From the NCBI RefSeq assembly GCF_030209445.1, contig NZ_JARVSD010000021.1:1-64000 (forward strand): a DNA stretch of 64,000 nt. The letters run 5' to 3'. Both the position numbers and the translations under genes were made by a program. Under the pieces are notes generated by a model. That model searched no databases, had not been told where the DNA came from, and saw only the letters and a list, made by a program, of their open reading frames with translations. Positions 26,046-34,574 of the stretch are shown here, piece after piece (positions within the stretch are counted from its first letter, which is position 1; each line of letters begins with the position of its first letter). The DNA comes from Promicromonospora sp. MEB111 (lineage in GTDB: Bacteria > Actinomycetota > Actinomycetes > Actinomycetales > Cellulomonadaceae).

Positions 26046-27184
26046 GCGACTTCGAGTCCCTGGAGCTGCGGGGCGTCGGCCGCAGCTTCGGCGGGATGGA
26101 CGCGCTGGCCGGGCTGGACCTGACGATCAGGGCGGGCGAGTTCGTGGCCCTGCTGGGCCCGTCGGGCTGCGGCAAGTCGACGGCGCTGAACTGCCTGGCC
26201 GGCCTGCTGCCGCTGACGCACGGCGAGATCCGGCTGGACCGGAGGCGGATCGACACCCTGCCCCCGGAGCGGCGCGGGTTCGGCATGGTCTTCCAGTCGT
26301 ACGCGCTGTTCCCGCACCTGAGCGTGGAGAAGAACGTCGCGTTCGGGCTGCAGATGCAGGGCGTGCCGCGGGCCGAGATCGCCTCGCGGGTGCGCGCGGC
26401 GATCGACCTGGTCAAGCTCGGCGAGCACGCCAGGAAGCTGCCCGGCCAGCTCTCGGGCGGGCAGCAGCAGCGGGTCGCCATCGCGCGCGCCGTGGTGCTC
26501 GAACCGTCGCTCGTGCTCATGGACGAGCCGCTGTCGAACCTCGACGCCAAGCTGCGGCTCGACATGCGCACCGAGATCCGGCGGCTGCACCAGTCCCTGG
26601 GGCTCACGACGATCTACGTGACGCACGACCAGGAGGAGGCGCTGTCCCTGGCCGACCGCCTGGTCGTCATGCGCGAGGGTCGCGTGCAGCAGGTGGGCAC
26701 GCCCGACGAGCTCTACGAGAGCCCGACGAGCTGGTACGTCGCCGACTTCATGGGCTACCGGAACATCCTGCCCGCGACCGTCGTCTCGGCGTCCGGGGGC
26801 GAGGTCGTGGTGGAGCTGCCGGGCACGCGTGGCTCGGCCGGGTCGGTCGGGTCGGGCGGCGGCGGTGTGTTGCTCACCGGTCGCGCGGTCGGCGCCCTGG
26901 GCGCGGGGGACCGCGTGCGGGTGGCGGTGCGCCCGGAGGACTTCTCCGTGGCCGGCTCGGGCCCGGCGGGGACCGGCGGGTCGATCCCCGGGTCCGTCTC
27001 GGTGGTCGAGTACCACGGGCGCGAGTTCGCCGTCGGGGTGCAGGCCGGCGACACCATGCTCCACGCCCGCGCCACGACGGCGCCCGACGTCGGCGGGGCG
27101 GTCACGCTGACGGCCCCCGTCGAGCGGGTGCTGGTGTTCCCGGAGGCGCTGGACGCCGTCGTGCCGCAGGCGGTGGCGGCGTGA
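26042..27184 (+). CDS. ABC transporter ATP-binding protein (PotA-like)
   Basis: 380 aa from GTG at 26042. Walker A is GPSGCGKST (39-47), the Q-loop lies in MVFQSYALFPH, the signature is LSGGQQQR (137-144), Walker B is LVLMDEP (157-163), and the H-loop is VTHDQEEA. A C-terminal TOBE-type regulatory domain begins near residue 240, with a Gly/Ser-rich insertion around 262-280. It powers the importer made by its neighbours. It is the only importer ATPase in the window besides the rhamnose one; the CUT1 systems have none. Confidence 0.95.
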   Translation: MSDFESLELRGVGRSFGGMDALAGLDLTIRAGEFVALLGPSGCGKSTALNCLAGLLPLTHGEIRLDRRRIDTLPPERRGFGMVFQSYALFPHLSVEKNVAFGLQMQGVPRAEIASRVRAAIDLVKLGEHARKLPGQLSGGQQQRVAIARAVVLEPSLVLMDEPLSNLDAKLRLDMRTEIRRLHQSLGLTTIYVTHDQEEALSLADRLVVMREGRVQQVGTPDELYESPTSWYVADFMGYRNILPATVVSASGGEVVVELPGTRGSAGSVGSGGGGVLLTGRAVGALGAGDRVRVAVRPEDFSVAGSGPAGTGGSIPGSVSVVEYHGREFAVGVQAGDTMLHARATTAPDVGGAVTLTAPVERVLVFPEALDAVVPQAVAA

Positions 27185-28104
27185 GCGTCGGTCAACGGCC
27201 GGGGCGCGCCACCGCGAGCCTGCGGCACCGCCTGGCCGAGCGGGGCGTGGACCCCGCCCTGCTCCTGCTCCTGCCGGGTCTCGTGGTCGCCGTCGCGCTG
27301 TTCGTGTACCCGTTCTCGTACGGGATCGGGCTCACGATCCAGCCCACCGCGGCGATGCAGGAGCAGTGGGGCGGCGGCGTCCTCGCCAACTACGTCGCGT
27401 TCTTCCGCGACCCGTTCGTGTTCGACTCGGTGTGGCTCACGATGCGCCTCGCCCTGCCTGCCGCCCTGTTCAACGTGCTGGCGTCGGTCCCGGTGGCGAT
27501 GGTGCTGCGGCACCGGTTCCGCGGCAAGCGGCTGCTGACGTCGCTGCTGGTGCTGCCGATCACCCTGGGCACCGTGCTCACCGCGCAGGGGCTGCTGATC
27601 TTCGCGGGGCGGCAGGGCTGGATCAACCGGGCGCTGCTGGAGGTCGGCCTGATCGACGAGCCGCTCAAGCTCGTGAACAACTACCTGGGCGTCATGTTCT
27701 CCCTGGTCATCACCGGCTTCCCGTTTGCGTTCCTGCTCATCTCGTCGTACCTGTCGGGCATCGACCCGTCGCTGGAGCAGGCCGCGAAGACGCTCGGCGC
27801 CGGCTGGTGGCAGCGGTTCCGGCGGATCGTGCTGCCGCTGCTGGCGCCCGGGCTGGCCACCACGTTCATCCTGACGTTCGTGCTCGCCTTCTCGGTGTTC
27901 CCGTCGGCCCGGCTGGTCGGTGACGCCATGGGCGAGACCCGGGTCATGTCCCTCATGGCGTTCCGGGCGTTCGGCGAGCAGAACGACTACGCCATGGCGT
28001 CCACCATCGCGCTGATGATGGGCGCGGTCGAGCTGCTCGTCGTCGTCGCCGTGCTGGGCCTGCGCTCGCTGCTGTACCGCGGGACCACGGGAGGGAAGGG
28101 CTGA
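27181..28104 (+). CDS. ABC transporter permease (PotB-like)
   Basis: 307 aa from GTG at 27181, coupled by GTGA to the ATPase gene. Six membrane segments are expected. The EAA loop region SLEQAAKTLGAGWWQRFRRIVLP lies near residues 197-219. It forms the channel with the next gene's product. The family covers polyamine, iron and thiamine importers, and here probably organic acid or uronate uptake by context. Confidence 0.9.
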   Translation: MSVGQRPGRATASLRHRLAERGVDPALLLLLPGLVVAVALFVYPFSYGIGLTIQPTAAMQEQWGGGVLANYVAFFRDPFVFDSVWLTMRLALPAALFNVLASVPVAMVLRHRFRGKRLLTSLLVLPITLGTVLTAQGLLIFAGRQGWINRALLEVGLIDEPLKLVNNYLGVMFSLVITGFPFAFLLISSYLSGIDPSLEQAAKTLGAGWWQRFRRIVLPLLAPGLATTFILTFVLAFSVFPSARLVGDAMGETRVMSLMAFRAFGEQNDYAMASTIALMMGAVELLVVVAVLGLRSLLYRGTTGGKG

Positions 28105-28958
28105 TGGCCACGTCAACGCTGGAGCGGCCGCTCGCCGCACGGCCGTCCACCTGGTTCGTCTGGGCCGGCATGACGGCGTTCGGGGTGTTCCTGCTCGGGA
28201 TCCTCGTCGCCGTCGTGGTCGACTCGTTCGGCCGGCAGTGGTTCGACACGTGGCTGCCCGACGGGCTGACCACCGAGCGGTACGTCGAGGCCTGGGACCG
28301 GTTCGCCCTGGGCGAGGTGGTGGGTGTCACCGTCGGCGTCGCCGTGCTCGTCGTCGTCATCTCGGTGCTCGTGGGCGTGCCCGCCGCCTACGTGCTGGCC
28401 CGCCGCGACTTCCCGGGCAAGCGCGCCGTCATGCTGCTGTTCCTGCTGCCGGTGCTCATGCCGCCCATCACGTACGGCATCCCGCTCGCGACCGTCATGT
28501 ACTCGTTCGGGCTGGGCCGCACGCTGACCGCGGTCGTGCTCGTCAACCTCGTGCCGTCGGTGCCGTTCGTGATCCTGACGATGACGCCGTTCATCGAGCA
28601 GATCAACCCCGCCATCGAGTCGGCCGCCCGGATGTGCGGGGCCCGCACCTGGCAGGTGTTCACGCGGATCCTGGCCCCGCTGCTCGTCCCGGGTATCCTC
28701 GCGGCGGCCATCCTGGTGCTCGTGCGGACCGTCGGTCTCTTCGAGCTGACCTTCCTCGTGTCGGGCCCTGGTTCGGACACACTCGTCGTCGCCATCTACC
28801 GTGGCATGACGGCTGCCGGCGGTGGTGAGGCGAGACAGCTCATCTCGGCCCTGTCGGTGATCTACACCGCGACGATGCTCGTCATGCTCGTGGTGGCGCT
28901 GCGGTTCGTGAACCCGACGCAGCTCGTGGCACAAGTCAAGGAGACACGTGATGACTGA
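28104..28958 (+). CDS. ABC transporter permease (PotC-like)
   Basis: 284 aa. The ATG at 28104 overlaps the TGA of the previous permease by one base. The EAA-type loop reads IESAARMCGARTWQVFTRILAP. Its last eight bases overlap the start of the reductase gene, so transport and metabolism are translationally linked. Confidence 0.9.
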   Translation: MATSTLERPLAARPSTWFVWAGMTAFGVFLLGILVAVVVDSFGRQWFDTWLPDGLTTERYVEAWDRFALGEVVGVTVGVAVLVVVISVLVGVPAAYVLARRDFPGKRAVMLLFLLPVLMPPITYGIPLATVMYSFGLGRTLTAVVLVNLVPSVPFVILTMTPFIEQINPAIESAARMCGARTWQVFTRILAPLLVPGILAAAILVLVRTVGLFELTFLVSGPGSDTLVVAIYRGMTAAGGGEARQLISALSVIYTATMLVMLVVALRFVNPTQLVAQVKETRDD

Positions 28959-30453
28959 GGACCGCCTGCACCGGGACCACCTCCCGGGCGGCATCGACGC
29001 ACCCGTGATGCCGACGTCGGTGGGGATCGTCCACCTCGGCATCGGCGCGTTCCACCGGGCGCACCAGGCCGTGTACACGGAGCGCGCCGCGATCGCGACG
29101 GGCGACACCACCTGGGGCATCCTGGGCGTCACCCAGCGCTCCGCGACCGTGCGCGACCAGCTCCGCCCCCAGGGCGGTGTGTACTCGGTGCTCACCGCGG
29201 GGGAGCAGGAGTCCTCGGTCGAGCTCGTCGGGTCCGTGGTCGACGTCGCCTACCCCGCCGAGGAGACCGAGCGCGTGCTGGCGGCGCTCGCGGCGCCGTC
29301 GACCCACGTGGTCACGCTGACGATCACGGAGAAGGGCTACGCCCGGCGGCCCGACGGGTCGCTGGACACCGAGGCGGTGGCCGGGGACCTCGCGGCGCTG
29401 GCCGCGGTGGTCGCCGCCGGGGGCGCGGCCGAGACGGTGCGGCCGGCGGCGTCGGCCATCGGGCTGCTGGTGCGCGGGCTCGCCCAGCGCGCCGCGTCCG
29501 GCGCGCCCATCACCGTGCTGACCTGCGACAACATGGTCGACAACGGCCGGGTGCTCGAACGCCTGGTGCGGGAGGCCGCGGACGCGGCCCTGCCCGGGCC
29601 CGAGGGCGACACCCTGCGCGCGTTCATCGACGCGAGCGTCACGTTCCCGTGCTCCATGGTCGACCGGATCGTGCCGGCGACGAGCCCAGAGCAGCGCGAC
29701 CAGGTGGAGCGGACGCTCGGCGTGCGGGACGAGGGCCTCGTGGTGGGCGAGCCGTTCGCGCAGTGGGTGATCGAGGACCGGTTCGCCGGCCCGCGCCCCG
29801 CGTGGGAGGCGGCGGGCGCCACGCTGACCAAGGACGTCGCGCCGTTCGAGCAGGCCAAGCTGCGGCTGCTCAACGGGACGCACTCGCTGGTCGCGTACTC
29901 CGGGTGGCTCGCGGGGCACTCGACGATCGCGGGCGGCGTGACCGACCCGGTGATCGCCGAGCGGGCGCGGCAGTACCTCTTCGAGGACGCGCTGCCGACG
30001 CTCACCGCGCCCGAGGGCCTGGACCTGCGGCAGTACGGCGAGCAGATCCTGTCCCGGTTCGCGAACCCGCACACGGGGCACACCACGGCCCAGGTGGCGA
30101 TGGACGGCACCCAGAAGATCCCGTTCCGCTGGGGCGGCGTGCTCGCGGACTCGCTCGCCGCAGGGCGGGAGCCGCAGGGGGTGGCGTTCGGCCTGGCCGC
30201 GTGGGCCGAGTTCGTCCGACGCCGGACGCACTCCGGCGAGGGCATCGACGACCCGCGGGCCGCGGAGCTGGAGGCGCTGGTCGGCGCCGCCGAGGTGCCG
30301 GGCGGCTCGGACGGGCTCGGCGACGTCGAGGGGCTGGCCGGCGCCGAGGAGGACCTCCGGGCGCTGCTCGCGCTGCCGGGGCTGCTGCCTGCCGGGACGC
30401 CGGAGTCGTTCGTCGACGTGGTGGCCGCGGAGATCGAGTCGGTCCTGGGCTGA
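28951..30453 (+). CDS. uxuB: D-fructuronate reductase (mannonate oxidoreductase), mannitol dehydrogenase family
   Basis: 500 aa from the ATG at 28951, with AAGGAG 7 bp upstream; a GTG one codon earlier is possible. It should reduce D-fructuronate, the UxaC product, to D-mannonate with NADH. The N-terminal VGIVHLGIGAFHRAHQAVY is the dinucleotide-binding hallmark of the family. The active-site block is KLRLLNGTHSLVAY (K-x5-N-x2-H), and LTCDNMVDNG is also typical. It overlaps the upstream permease by 8 bp. Tagaturonate reductase and polyol dehydrogenases share the fold, but the uxaC and GH67 context favours UxuB. Confidence 0.9.
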   Translation: MTEDRLHRDHLPGGIDAPVMPTSVGIVHLGIGAFHRAHQAVYTERAAIATGDTTWGILGVTQRSATVRDQLRPQGGVYSVLTAGEQESSVELVGSVVDVAYPAEETERVLAALAAPSTHVVTLTITEKGYARRPDGSLDTEAVAGDLAALAAVVAAGGAAETVRPAASAIGLLVRGLAQRAASGAPITVLTCDNMVDNGRVLERLVREAADAALPGPEGDTLRAFIDASVTFPCSMVDRIVPATSPEQRDQVERTLGVRDEGLVVGEPFAQWVIEDRFAGPRPAWEAAGATLTKDVAPFEQAKLRLLNGTHSLVAYSGWLAGHSTIAGGVTDPVIAERARQYLFEDALPTLTAPEGLDLRQYGEQILSRFANPHTGHTTAQVAMDGTQKIPFRWGGVLADSLAAGREPQGVAFGLAAWAEFVRRRTHSGEGIDDPRAAELEALVGAAEVPGGSDGLGDVEGLAGAEEDLRALLALPGLLPAGTPESFVDVVAAEIESVLG

Positions 30454-30521
30454 CCTCTCGGGCTGGCTGGGTCTGGCTTGGTCGGATGCTCCGGCCGGCC
30501 GGGCGGGCCGGCGCGCTCCGT

Positions 30522-30589
30522 CCCCTTCGAGGCCTAAGTTTCTTCGCTTTGGACAGCTCCAAAGCGAAGAAACTTAGGCCTCGAAAGGG
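30522..30589. terminator. 32-bp-stem hairpin, family A
   Basis: Arms 30522-30553 and 30558-30589 pair almost perfectly around the loop CAGC. The left arm contains CTTCGAGGCCTAAGTTTC then TTCGCTTTGGA, clearly related to the arm at 21992. It follows the uxuB stop by 68 bp and should end the lacI-importer-uxuB transcript. Confidence 0.8.
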
Positions 30590-30711
30590 ATCGGGACGGC
30601 CTTCCGTGTGTCCGGTCCGGGCCACCGTGGCGGGAAAGCCCTTTCCATCGACGAGGGTCACGGGTAGGGTTCCTGCGGATCGGCGCGGCCGGGTCGCGTC
30701 GACTCGATAGG

Positions 30712-30723
30712 GTGATCGATCAC
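30712..30723. promoter_or_regulatory. palindromic operator upstream of Gfo/Idh gene
   Basis: GTGATCGATCAC is a perfect 12-bp palindrome 24 bp before the ATG at 30748. It is flanked by direct copies of GCGTCGAC at 30696-30703 and 30726-30733. The regulator is unknown. The TGATCG half also occurs in the sites at 58350 and 58437. Confidence 0.5.
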
Positions 30724-30747
30724 ACGCGTCGACGAGGACGGAGCACG

Positions 30748-31860
30748 ATGAGAGTCACGATCCTGGGCACAGGTGCCATCGCCGGAGCCCACGCACGAGC
30801 GATCGCGGACCTGCCGGCGCACGGCGTGGACGCGACCCTGGTGCACGCCGTCGACATCGACGCGGCGCGGGCGGAGGAGTTCGCCCGCGAGCACGGCGTC
30901 GCCGCGCACGGGACCTCCCTGGACGACGTGCTCGCCGAGACGGACGTGCTGCACGTCTGCACGCCGCCGGGTGTGCACGCGGACGTCGCCGTGGCCGCGC
31001 TCCAGGCGGGCGTGCACGTGGTGGTCGAGAAGCCTGCCACGCTGTCCCTCGCCGAGATCGACCGCATCGCGGACGCCGAGGCCGCCTCGACGGCGTCGTT
31101 CACGCAGGTGGTGCAGCACCGGTTCGGGCACGGGGCGCGCCAGCTCCGCCGCCTGCTCGACGACGGCGCCCTGGGCCGACCCCTGGTCGCCACGTGCGAC
31201 ACCCTGTGGTTCCGGGCGCCCGCGTACTTCGAGGTGCCGTGGCGCGGCCGGTGGGACACCGAGGGCGGTGGGCCGACGATGGGCCACGGCATCCACCAGT
31301 TCGACCTGCTGCTGGCGACGCTCGGGCCGTGGTCCGAGGTGACGGCCATGGCGGGCCGCCTCGCCCGGCACGTCGACACCGAGGACGTCTCGATGGCGAT
31401 CCTCCGCTTCGAGAGCGGCGCGATGGCCACGATCACCAATTCGTTGCTGTCGCCGCGGGAGACCTCTGACCTGCGGTTCGACACCGAGGCGGCGACGATC
31501 GAGCTGTCGCACCTGTACGGGTACACCGACGCCGACTGGACGTTCACGCCGGCGGCGGGCCATGACGACGTCGGGCAGCTGTGGCAGCCGGACCCCGAGG
31601 CGCTGCCGTCGGGGCACCTCGCCCAGTTCGTGCCGACGTACCGGGCGTTCGCCGCGGGCGAGGCGCCGCCGGTCACCGCGGCCGACGCGCGCGGCACCCT
31701 GGAGCTGGTCGCCGCGATCTACCGGTCGGCATTCACGGGCGCGATCGTGCGGGCGGGCGAGATCGGCCCGGGCGACCCGTTCCACGAGTCCATGCGCGGC
31801 ACGGGCCCGAGCTGGGCCCCGCTGAAGGACACGCCGACCCCGGCCCCCGCCGCGAGCTGA
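30748..31860 (+). CDS. Gfo/Idh/MocA-family oxidoreductase
   Basis: 370 aa from the ATG at 30748 (GGACGGAG upstream). N-terminal Rossmann motif ILGTGAIAGAHARAI, the EKP motif in VVVEKPATLSLAEID, and the C-terminal beta-sheet domain with GGPTMGHGIHQFDLLLATLG are standard for the family. It should oxidise or reduce a sugar, uronate or inositol-like polyol with NAD(P); the substrate is not determinable. It sits alone between two hairpins, with its own palindromic site. The neighbouring CUT1 importer and PL11 lyase suggest a pectin-derived sugar. Confidence 0.9.
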   Translation: MRVTILGTGAIAGAHARAIADLPAHGVDATLVHAVDIDAARAEEFAREHGVAAHGTSLDDVLAETDVLHVCTPPGVHADVAVAALQAGVHVVVEKPATLSLAEIDRIADAEAASTASFTQVVQHRFGHGARQLRRLLDDGALGRPLVATCDTLWFRAPAYFEVPWRGRWDTEGGGPTMGHGIHQFDLLLATLGPWSEVTAMAGRLARHVDTEDVSMAILRFESGAMATITNSLLSPRETSDLRFDTEAATIELSHLYGYTDADWTFTPAAGHDDVGQLWQPDPEALPSGHLAQFVPTYRAFAAGEAPPVTAADARGTLELVAAIYRSAFTGAIVRAGEIGPGDPFHESMRGTGPSWAPLKDTPTPAPAAS

Positions 31861-31903
31861 CGCCGCCGCCCGGCTGCGGGCTGCGGCGTCGGCCGGGTGC
31901 CCG

Positions 31904-31967
31904 CCGTCGAACGTAGGCCTGGTCGCCCCATGAGCCCTCATGCGCCGACGACTCCTACGTTCGACGG
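31904..31967. terminator. hairpin after Gfo/Idh gene
   Basis: CCGTCGAACGTAGG (31904-31917) pairs perfectly with CCTACGTTCGACGG (31954-31967). The loop holds a second perfect hairpin, CATGAG-CC-CTCATG (31929-31942). It begins 44 bp after the stop codon. Confidence 0.7.
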
Positions 31968-31973
31968 CCTGGG

Positions 31974-32019
31974 TTGAGCCCGGCGCGGGCGGCGGCTTGA
32001 GCCCGGCGCGGGCGGCGGC
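31974..32019. repeat. 23-bp tandem duplication
   Basis: Two exact copies of a 23-bp unit beginning TTGAGCCCGGCGCGGGCGGC, at 31974-31996 and 31997-32019, between the hairpin and the importer promoter. The rest of the 31861-32256 gap holds one more small hairpin (GTGGCG-ACAG-CGCCAC, 32062-32077) and the promoter region. No gene is evident. Confidence 0.85.
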
Positions 32020-32135
32020 GTTCAGTGCTGACCAGTCGGCGCCGTGGCAGTGGCGTGATCAGTGGCGACAGCGCCACCAGATCAGCGCTCGCCGACGTTC
32101 AGGCCCCCGTGGTGGGCCGGGTTCCAACGATGCAG

Positions 32136-32146
32136 TTCGTTACGAA
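32136..32146. promoter_or_regulatory. TTCGTTACGAA palindrome
   Basis: Perfect 11-bp palindrome (TTCGT-T-ACGAA) about 18 bp upstream of the putative -35 box of the CUT1 importer. It may be an activator or repressor site; no partner is identifiable. Confidence 0.35.
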
Positions 32147-32163
32147 TTCCTGACCTGGGGCTC

Positions 32164-32191
32164 TGGACAACGCTTCCCGGAGCGGTATTGT
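32164..32191 (+). promoter_or_regulatory. sigma70-like promoter of CUT1 importer
   Basis: TGGACA (32164-32169), 16-bp spacer, TATTGT (32186-32191). This gives a start near 32198 and a leader of about 60 nt to the GTG at 32257. TATTGTATCG is the most AT-rich stretch of the gap. Confidence 0.5.
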
Positions 32192-32200
32192 ATCGATTCA
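32189..32200. promoter_or_regulatory. possible rhamnose-type LacI operator
   Basis: TGTATCGATTCA, reading TGAATCGATACA on the other strand, matches the rhamnose-cluster site TGAATCGTTTCA at 10 of 12 positions. It overlaps the -10 box and start site of the CUT1 importer promoter. This could place the importer and PL11 lyase under the LacI regulator at 40174. Confidence 0.45.
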
Positions 32201-32256
32201 GTCGGCGGTCGAGGATGCAGCCGGCCACCAGCAGCACACAGAGCAAGGAGGCTCAC

Positions 32257-33585
32257 GTGGTCCGCACACGCACCACCCGAAAGACTGCGGCCGTCCAGGT
32301 CACGGCCCTCGCAGCGGCTTCGGCCCTGGCCCTCTCTGCCTGCGGCGGCGGGACGACCGCCTCGGCCGAGGCGGCGCCGGTAGCCACCGACCGGGACATC
32401 GAGCTGTCCCTCGTCTGGTGGGGGGACGACGACCGCGCGGCCCGGTACGAGGAGGCGGTGGCGCTCTTCGAGGAGCAGCACCCGAACATCGACGTGCAGA
32501 CGCAGTTCCAGGCCTGGGACGACTACTGGACCGCGCGCAGCACCGAGGCAGCGGGCCAGACCCTGCCCGACGTCTTCCAGATGGACCTCGCGTACATCCA
32601 CCAGTACGCGTCGAACAACCAGCTCCTGGACCTGTCGAACCAGCTCGGCGTGAACCTGGACACCGACGACTTCGACGAGACGGTGCTCGCCTCCGGCTCG
32701 GTCGACGACGGCCAGTACGGGATCCCGACCAGCACCAACACCCTCGGCATGATCCACCACGACGACCTCCTGGACGAGCTCGGCATCGAGCCGCCGGAAG
32801 AGGGTCTGACCTGGGACGAGTACGACGCCTGGATCCGCGAGGTCAGCGCGGCGGGCGCCGACCACGACCCGCAGATCTACGGCGGCACCGACTACACCGG
32901 CACGCTGTGGCTCTTCATCCAGTGGCTGGTGCAGCAGGGCAAGACGGCGTTCGCCGACGACGGCTCCCCGGCCTTCGAGAAGGCCGACCTCGTCGCCTGG
33001 GCTGAGCGCACCCAGCCGCTGCGTGACGACGGCGTCTTCTTCCCGGTCGAGCGGGCCAAGCAGGTCGAGCCCCTCACCGGTATGCAGGTGGGCCAGGCCG
33101 CTACCGAGATGACCTGGGACAACATGATGGCCGGCTACTCGGCCGGCGCGGGCTCCGAGAACCTCGACCTGCTCCCGGTGCCGACCGGCGCCGACGGCTC
33201 GGCGCAGTTCTGGAAGCCGTCGATGCTGCTCTCGTCGTCGGCGACGACACAGGAGCCGGACGCCGCCGCGGCGCTCATCGACTTCCTCGTCAACGACCCC
33301 GAGGTGGGCAAGATCTTCGGCACCTCGAAGGGCGTGCCCGCCGTGGCGGCCCAGCGTGACGCCATGGAGGTCGAGGAGGGCTCGATCGACGACAAGATCG
33401 TCGGCTACGAGGAGCACGTCGCCGAGCGCGTCACGGAGGACACCCCGCTGCCCGTCGAGGGCTACGGCGTGGTCGAGGCCGAGTTCAAGCGGCTGGGTGA
33501 GGAGCTGTCCTACGGCAACATCACGCCGGAGGAGTTCGCCGACCAGTGGTTCCAGAGCGCCGAATCGAACCTCGGCGGGTCCTGA
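32257..33585 (+). CDS. CUT1 extracellular sugar-binding lipoprotein
   Basis: 442 aa from GTG at 32257 with AAGGAGG upstream. It has a signal peptide with basic residues (RTRTTRK) and lipobox LSAC. The mature domain is a family-1 sugar-binding protein (LVWWGDDDRAARYEEAVALFEEQHPNI). Two permeases and a DUF624 gene follow. The frame could extend upstream, but the signal peptide and Shine-Dalgarno fix this start. The ligand is probably an oligosaccharide, most likely rhamnogalacturonan fragments given the PL11 lyase just downstream. Confidence 0.93.
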   Translation: MVRTRTTRKTAAVQVTALAAASALALSACGGGTTASAEAAPVATDRDIELSLVWWGDDDRAARYEEAVALFEEQHPNIDVQTQFQAWDDYWTARSTEAAGQTLPDVFQMDLAYIHQYASNNQLLDLSNQLGVNLDTDDFDETVLASGSVDDGQYGIPTSTNTLGMIHHDDLLDELGIEPPEEGLTWDEYDAWIREVSAAGADHDPQIYGGTDYTGTLWLFIQWLVQQGKTAFADDGSPAFEKADLVAWAERTQPLRDDGVFFPVERAKQVEPLTGMQVGQAATEMTWDNMMAGYSAGAGSENLDLLPVPTGADGSAQFWKPSMLLSSSATTQEPDAAAALIDFLVNDPEVGKIFGTSKGVPAVAAQRDAMEVEEGSIDDKIVGYEEHVAERVTEDTPLPVEGYGVVEAEFKRLGEELSYGNITPEEFADQWFQSAESNLGGS

Positions 33586-33587
33586 CC

Positions 33588-34574
33588 ATGTCCGCGACCA
33601 CCACCGAGCGCGGGCGCTCGGCCGGGCGCGGCGGCGTGCGGGGGACGGCGACGTCGTCGTCCCCCGCACGGGGCGGCGGCAAGCCGCAGCGCGACCGGTC
33701 CGACGTGAAGGCCGGGTACGCGTTCCTGTCCCCGTGGCTCCTCGGGTTCGTGCTGCTGACGGCGGGCCCCATGCTGATGTCGCTGTACCTCGCGTTCACC
33801 GACTACAACCTGTTCCGGGCCCCCACGTTCGTGGGCATCGACAACTTCACCGCCCTGTTCGCTGACCCGCGGTTCCTCAAGTCCGCCCAGGTGACGGCGG
33901 TCTACGTGCTGGTGGGCGTGCCGGTCAAGCTGGCCGCCGCGCTCGCCGTCGCCGTGCTGCTCAACGCGAAGCACCGCGGCCAGGGCGCGTACCGCTCGAT
34001 GTTCTACGCGCCGTCGCTCATCGGGGCCAGCGTCTCCGTGGCGATCGTGTGGCGCGCCATGTTCATCGACGACGGCATCGCCGACCAGGTCCAGCAGTTC
34101 TTCGGCCTGCCGGCCGGCGGCTGGGTGGGCGACCCGAGCATGACCATGCCGATGATGATCCTGCTGGCCGTGTGGCAGTTCGGCGCCCCCATGGTGATCT
34201 TCCTGGCGGGGCTCAAGCAGATCCCGGCCGAGCTGCACGAGGCGGCCGCCGTCGACGGCGCCGGGCCGATCCGCCGGTTCGTCTCCGTGACGCTGCCGAT
34301 GCTGTCGCCGGTGCTGTTCTTCAACCTGCTGCTCGAGACGATCGGCGCGTTCCAGGTGTTCAGCTCCGCCTTCATCATCTCCGGCGGCACCGGCGGTCCC
34401 GCCGACTCGACGCTGTTCTACACGTTCTACCTCTACCTCAAGGGCTTCACGGAGTTCCGGATGGGGTACGCCTCGGCCATGGCCTGGGTGCTCGTGCTCG
34501 TGGTCGGCATCATCACCGCCGTCCTGTTCCGCACCTCGCGTGCCTGGGTCCACTACACGGGAGACGTGCGATGA
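33588..34574 (+). CDS. CUT1 sugar ABC transporter permease 1
   Basis: 328 aa from the ATG at 33588, two bases after the binding-protein stop. A basic, Gly/Ser-rich tail of about 40 residues precedes the first membrane segment (AFLSPWLLGFVLLTAGPMLM). EAA loop: ELHEAAAVDGAGPIRRFVSVTLP. It pairs with the next permease, to which it is joined by an ATGA overlap. Confidence 0.93.
   Translation: MSATTTERGRSAGRGGVRGTATSSSPARGGGKPQRDRSDVKAGYAFLSPWLLGFVLLTAGPMLMSLYLAFTDYNLFRAPTFVGIDNFTALFADPRFLKSAQVTAVYVLVGVPVKLAAALAVAVLLNAKHRGQGAYRSMFYAPSLIGASVSVAIVWRAMFIDDGIADQVQQFFGLPAGGWVGDPSMTMPMMILLAVWQFGAPMVIFLAGLKQIPAELHEAAAVDGAGPIRRFVSVTLPMLSPVLFFNLLLETIGAFQVFSSAFIISGGTGGPADSTLFYTFYLYLKGFTEFRMGYASAMAWVLVLVVGIITAVLFRTSRAWVHYTGDVR

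Noticed and set aside
31861-32256. Hidden small gene in the 396-bp gap
   Set aside because: Short frames exist but lack ribosome binding sites and overlap hairpins, a tandem duplication and the promoter.
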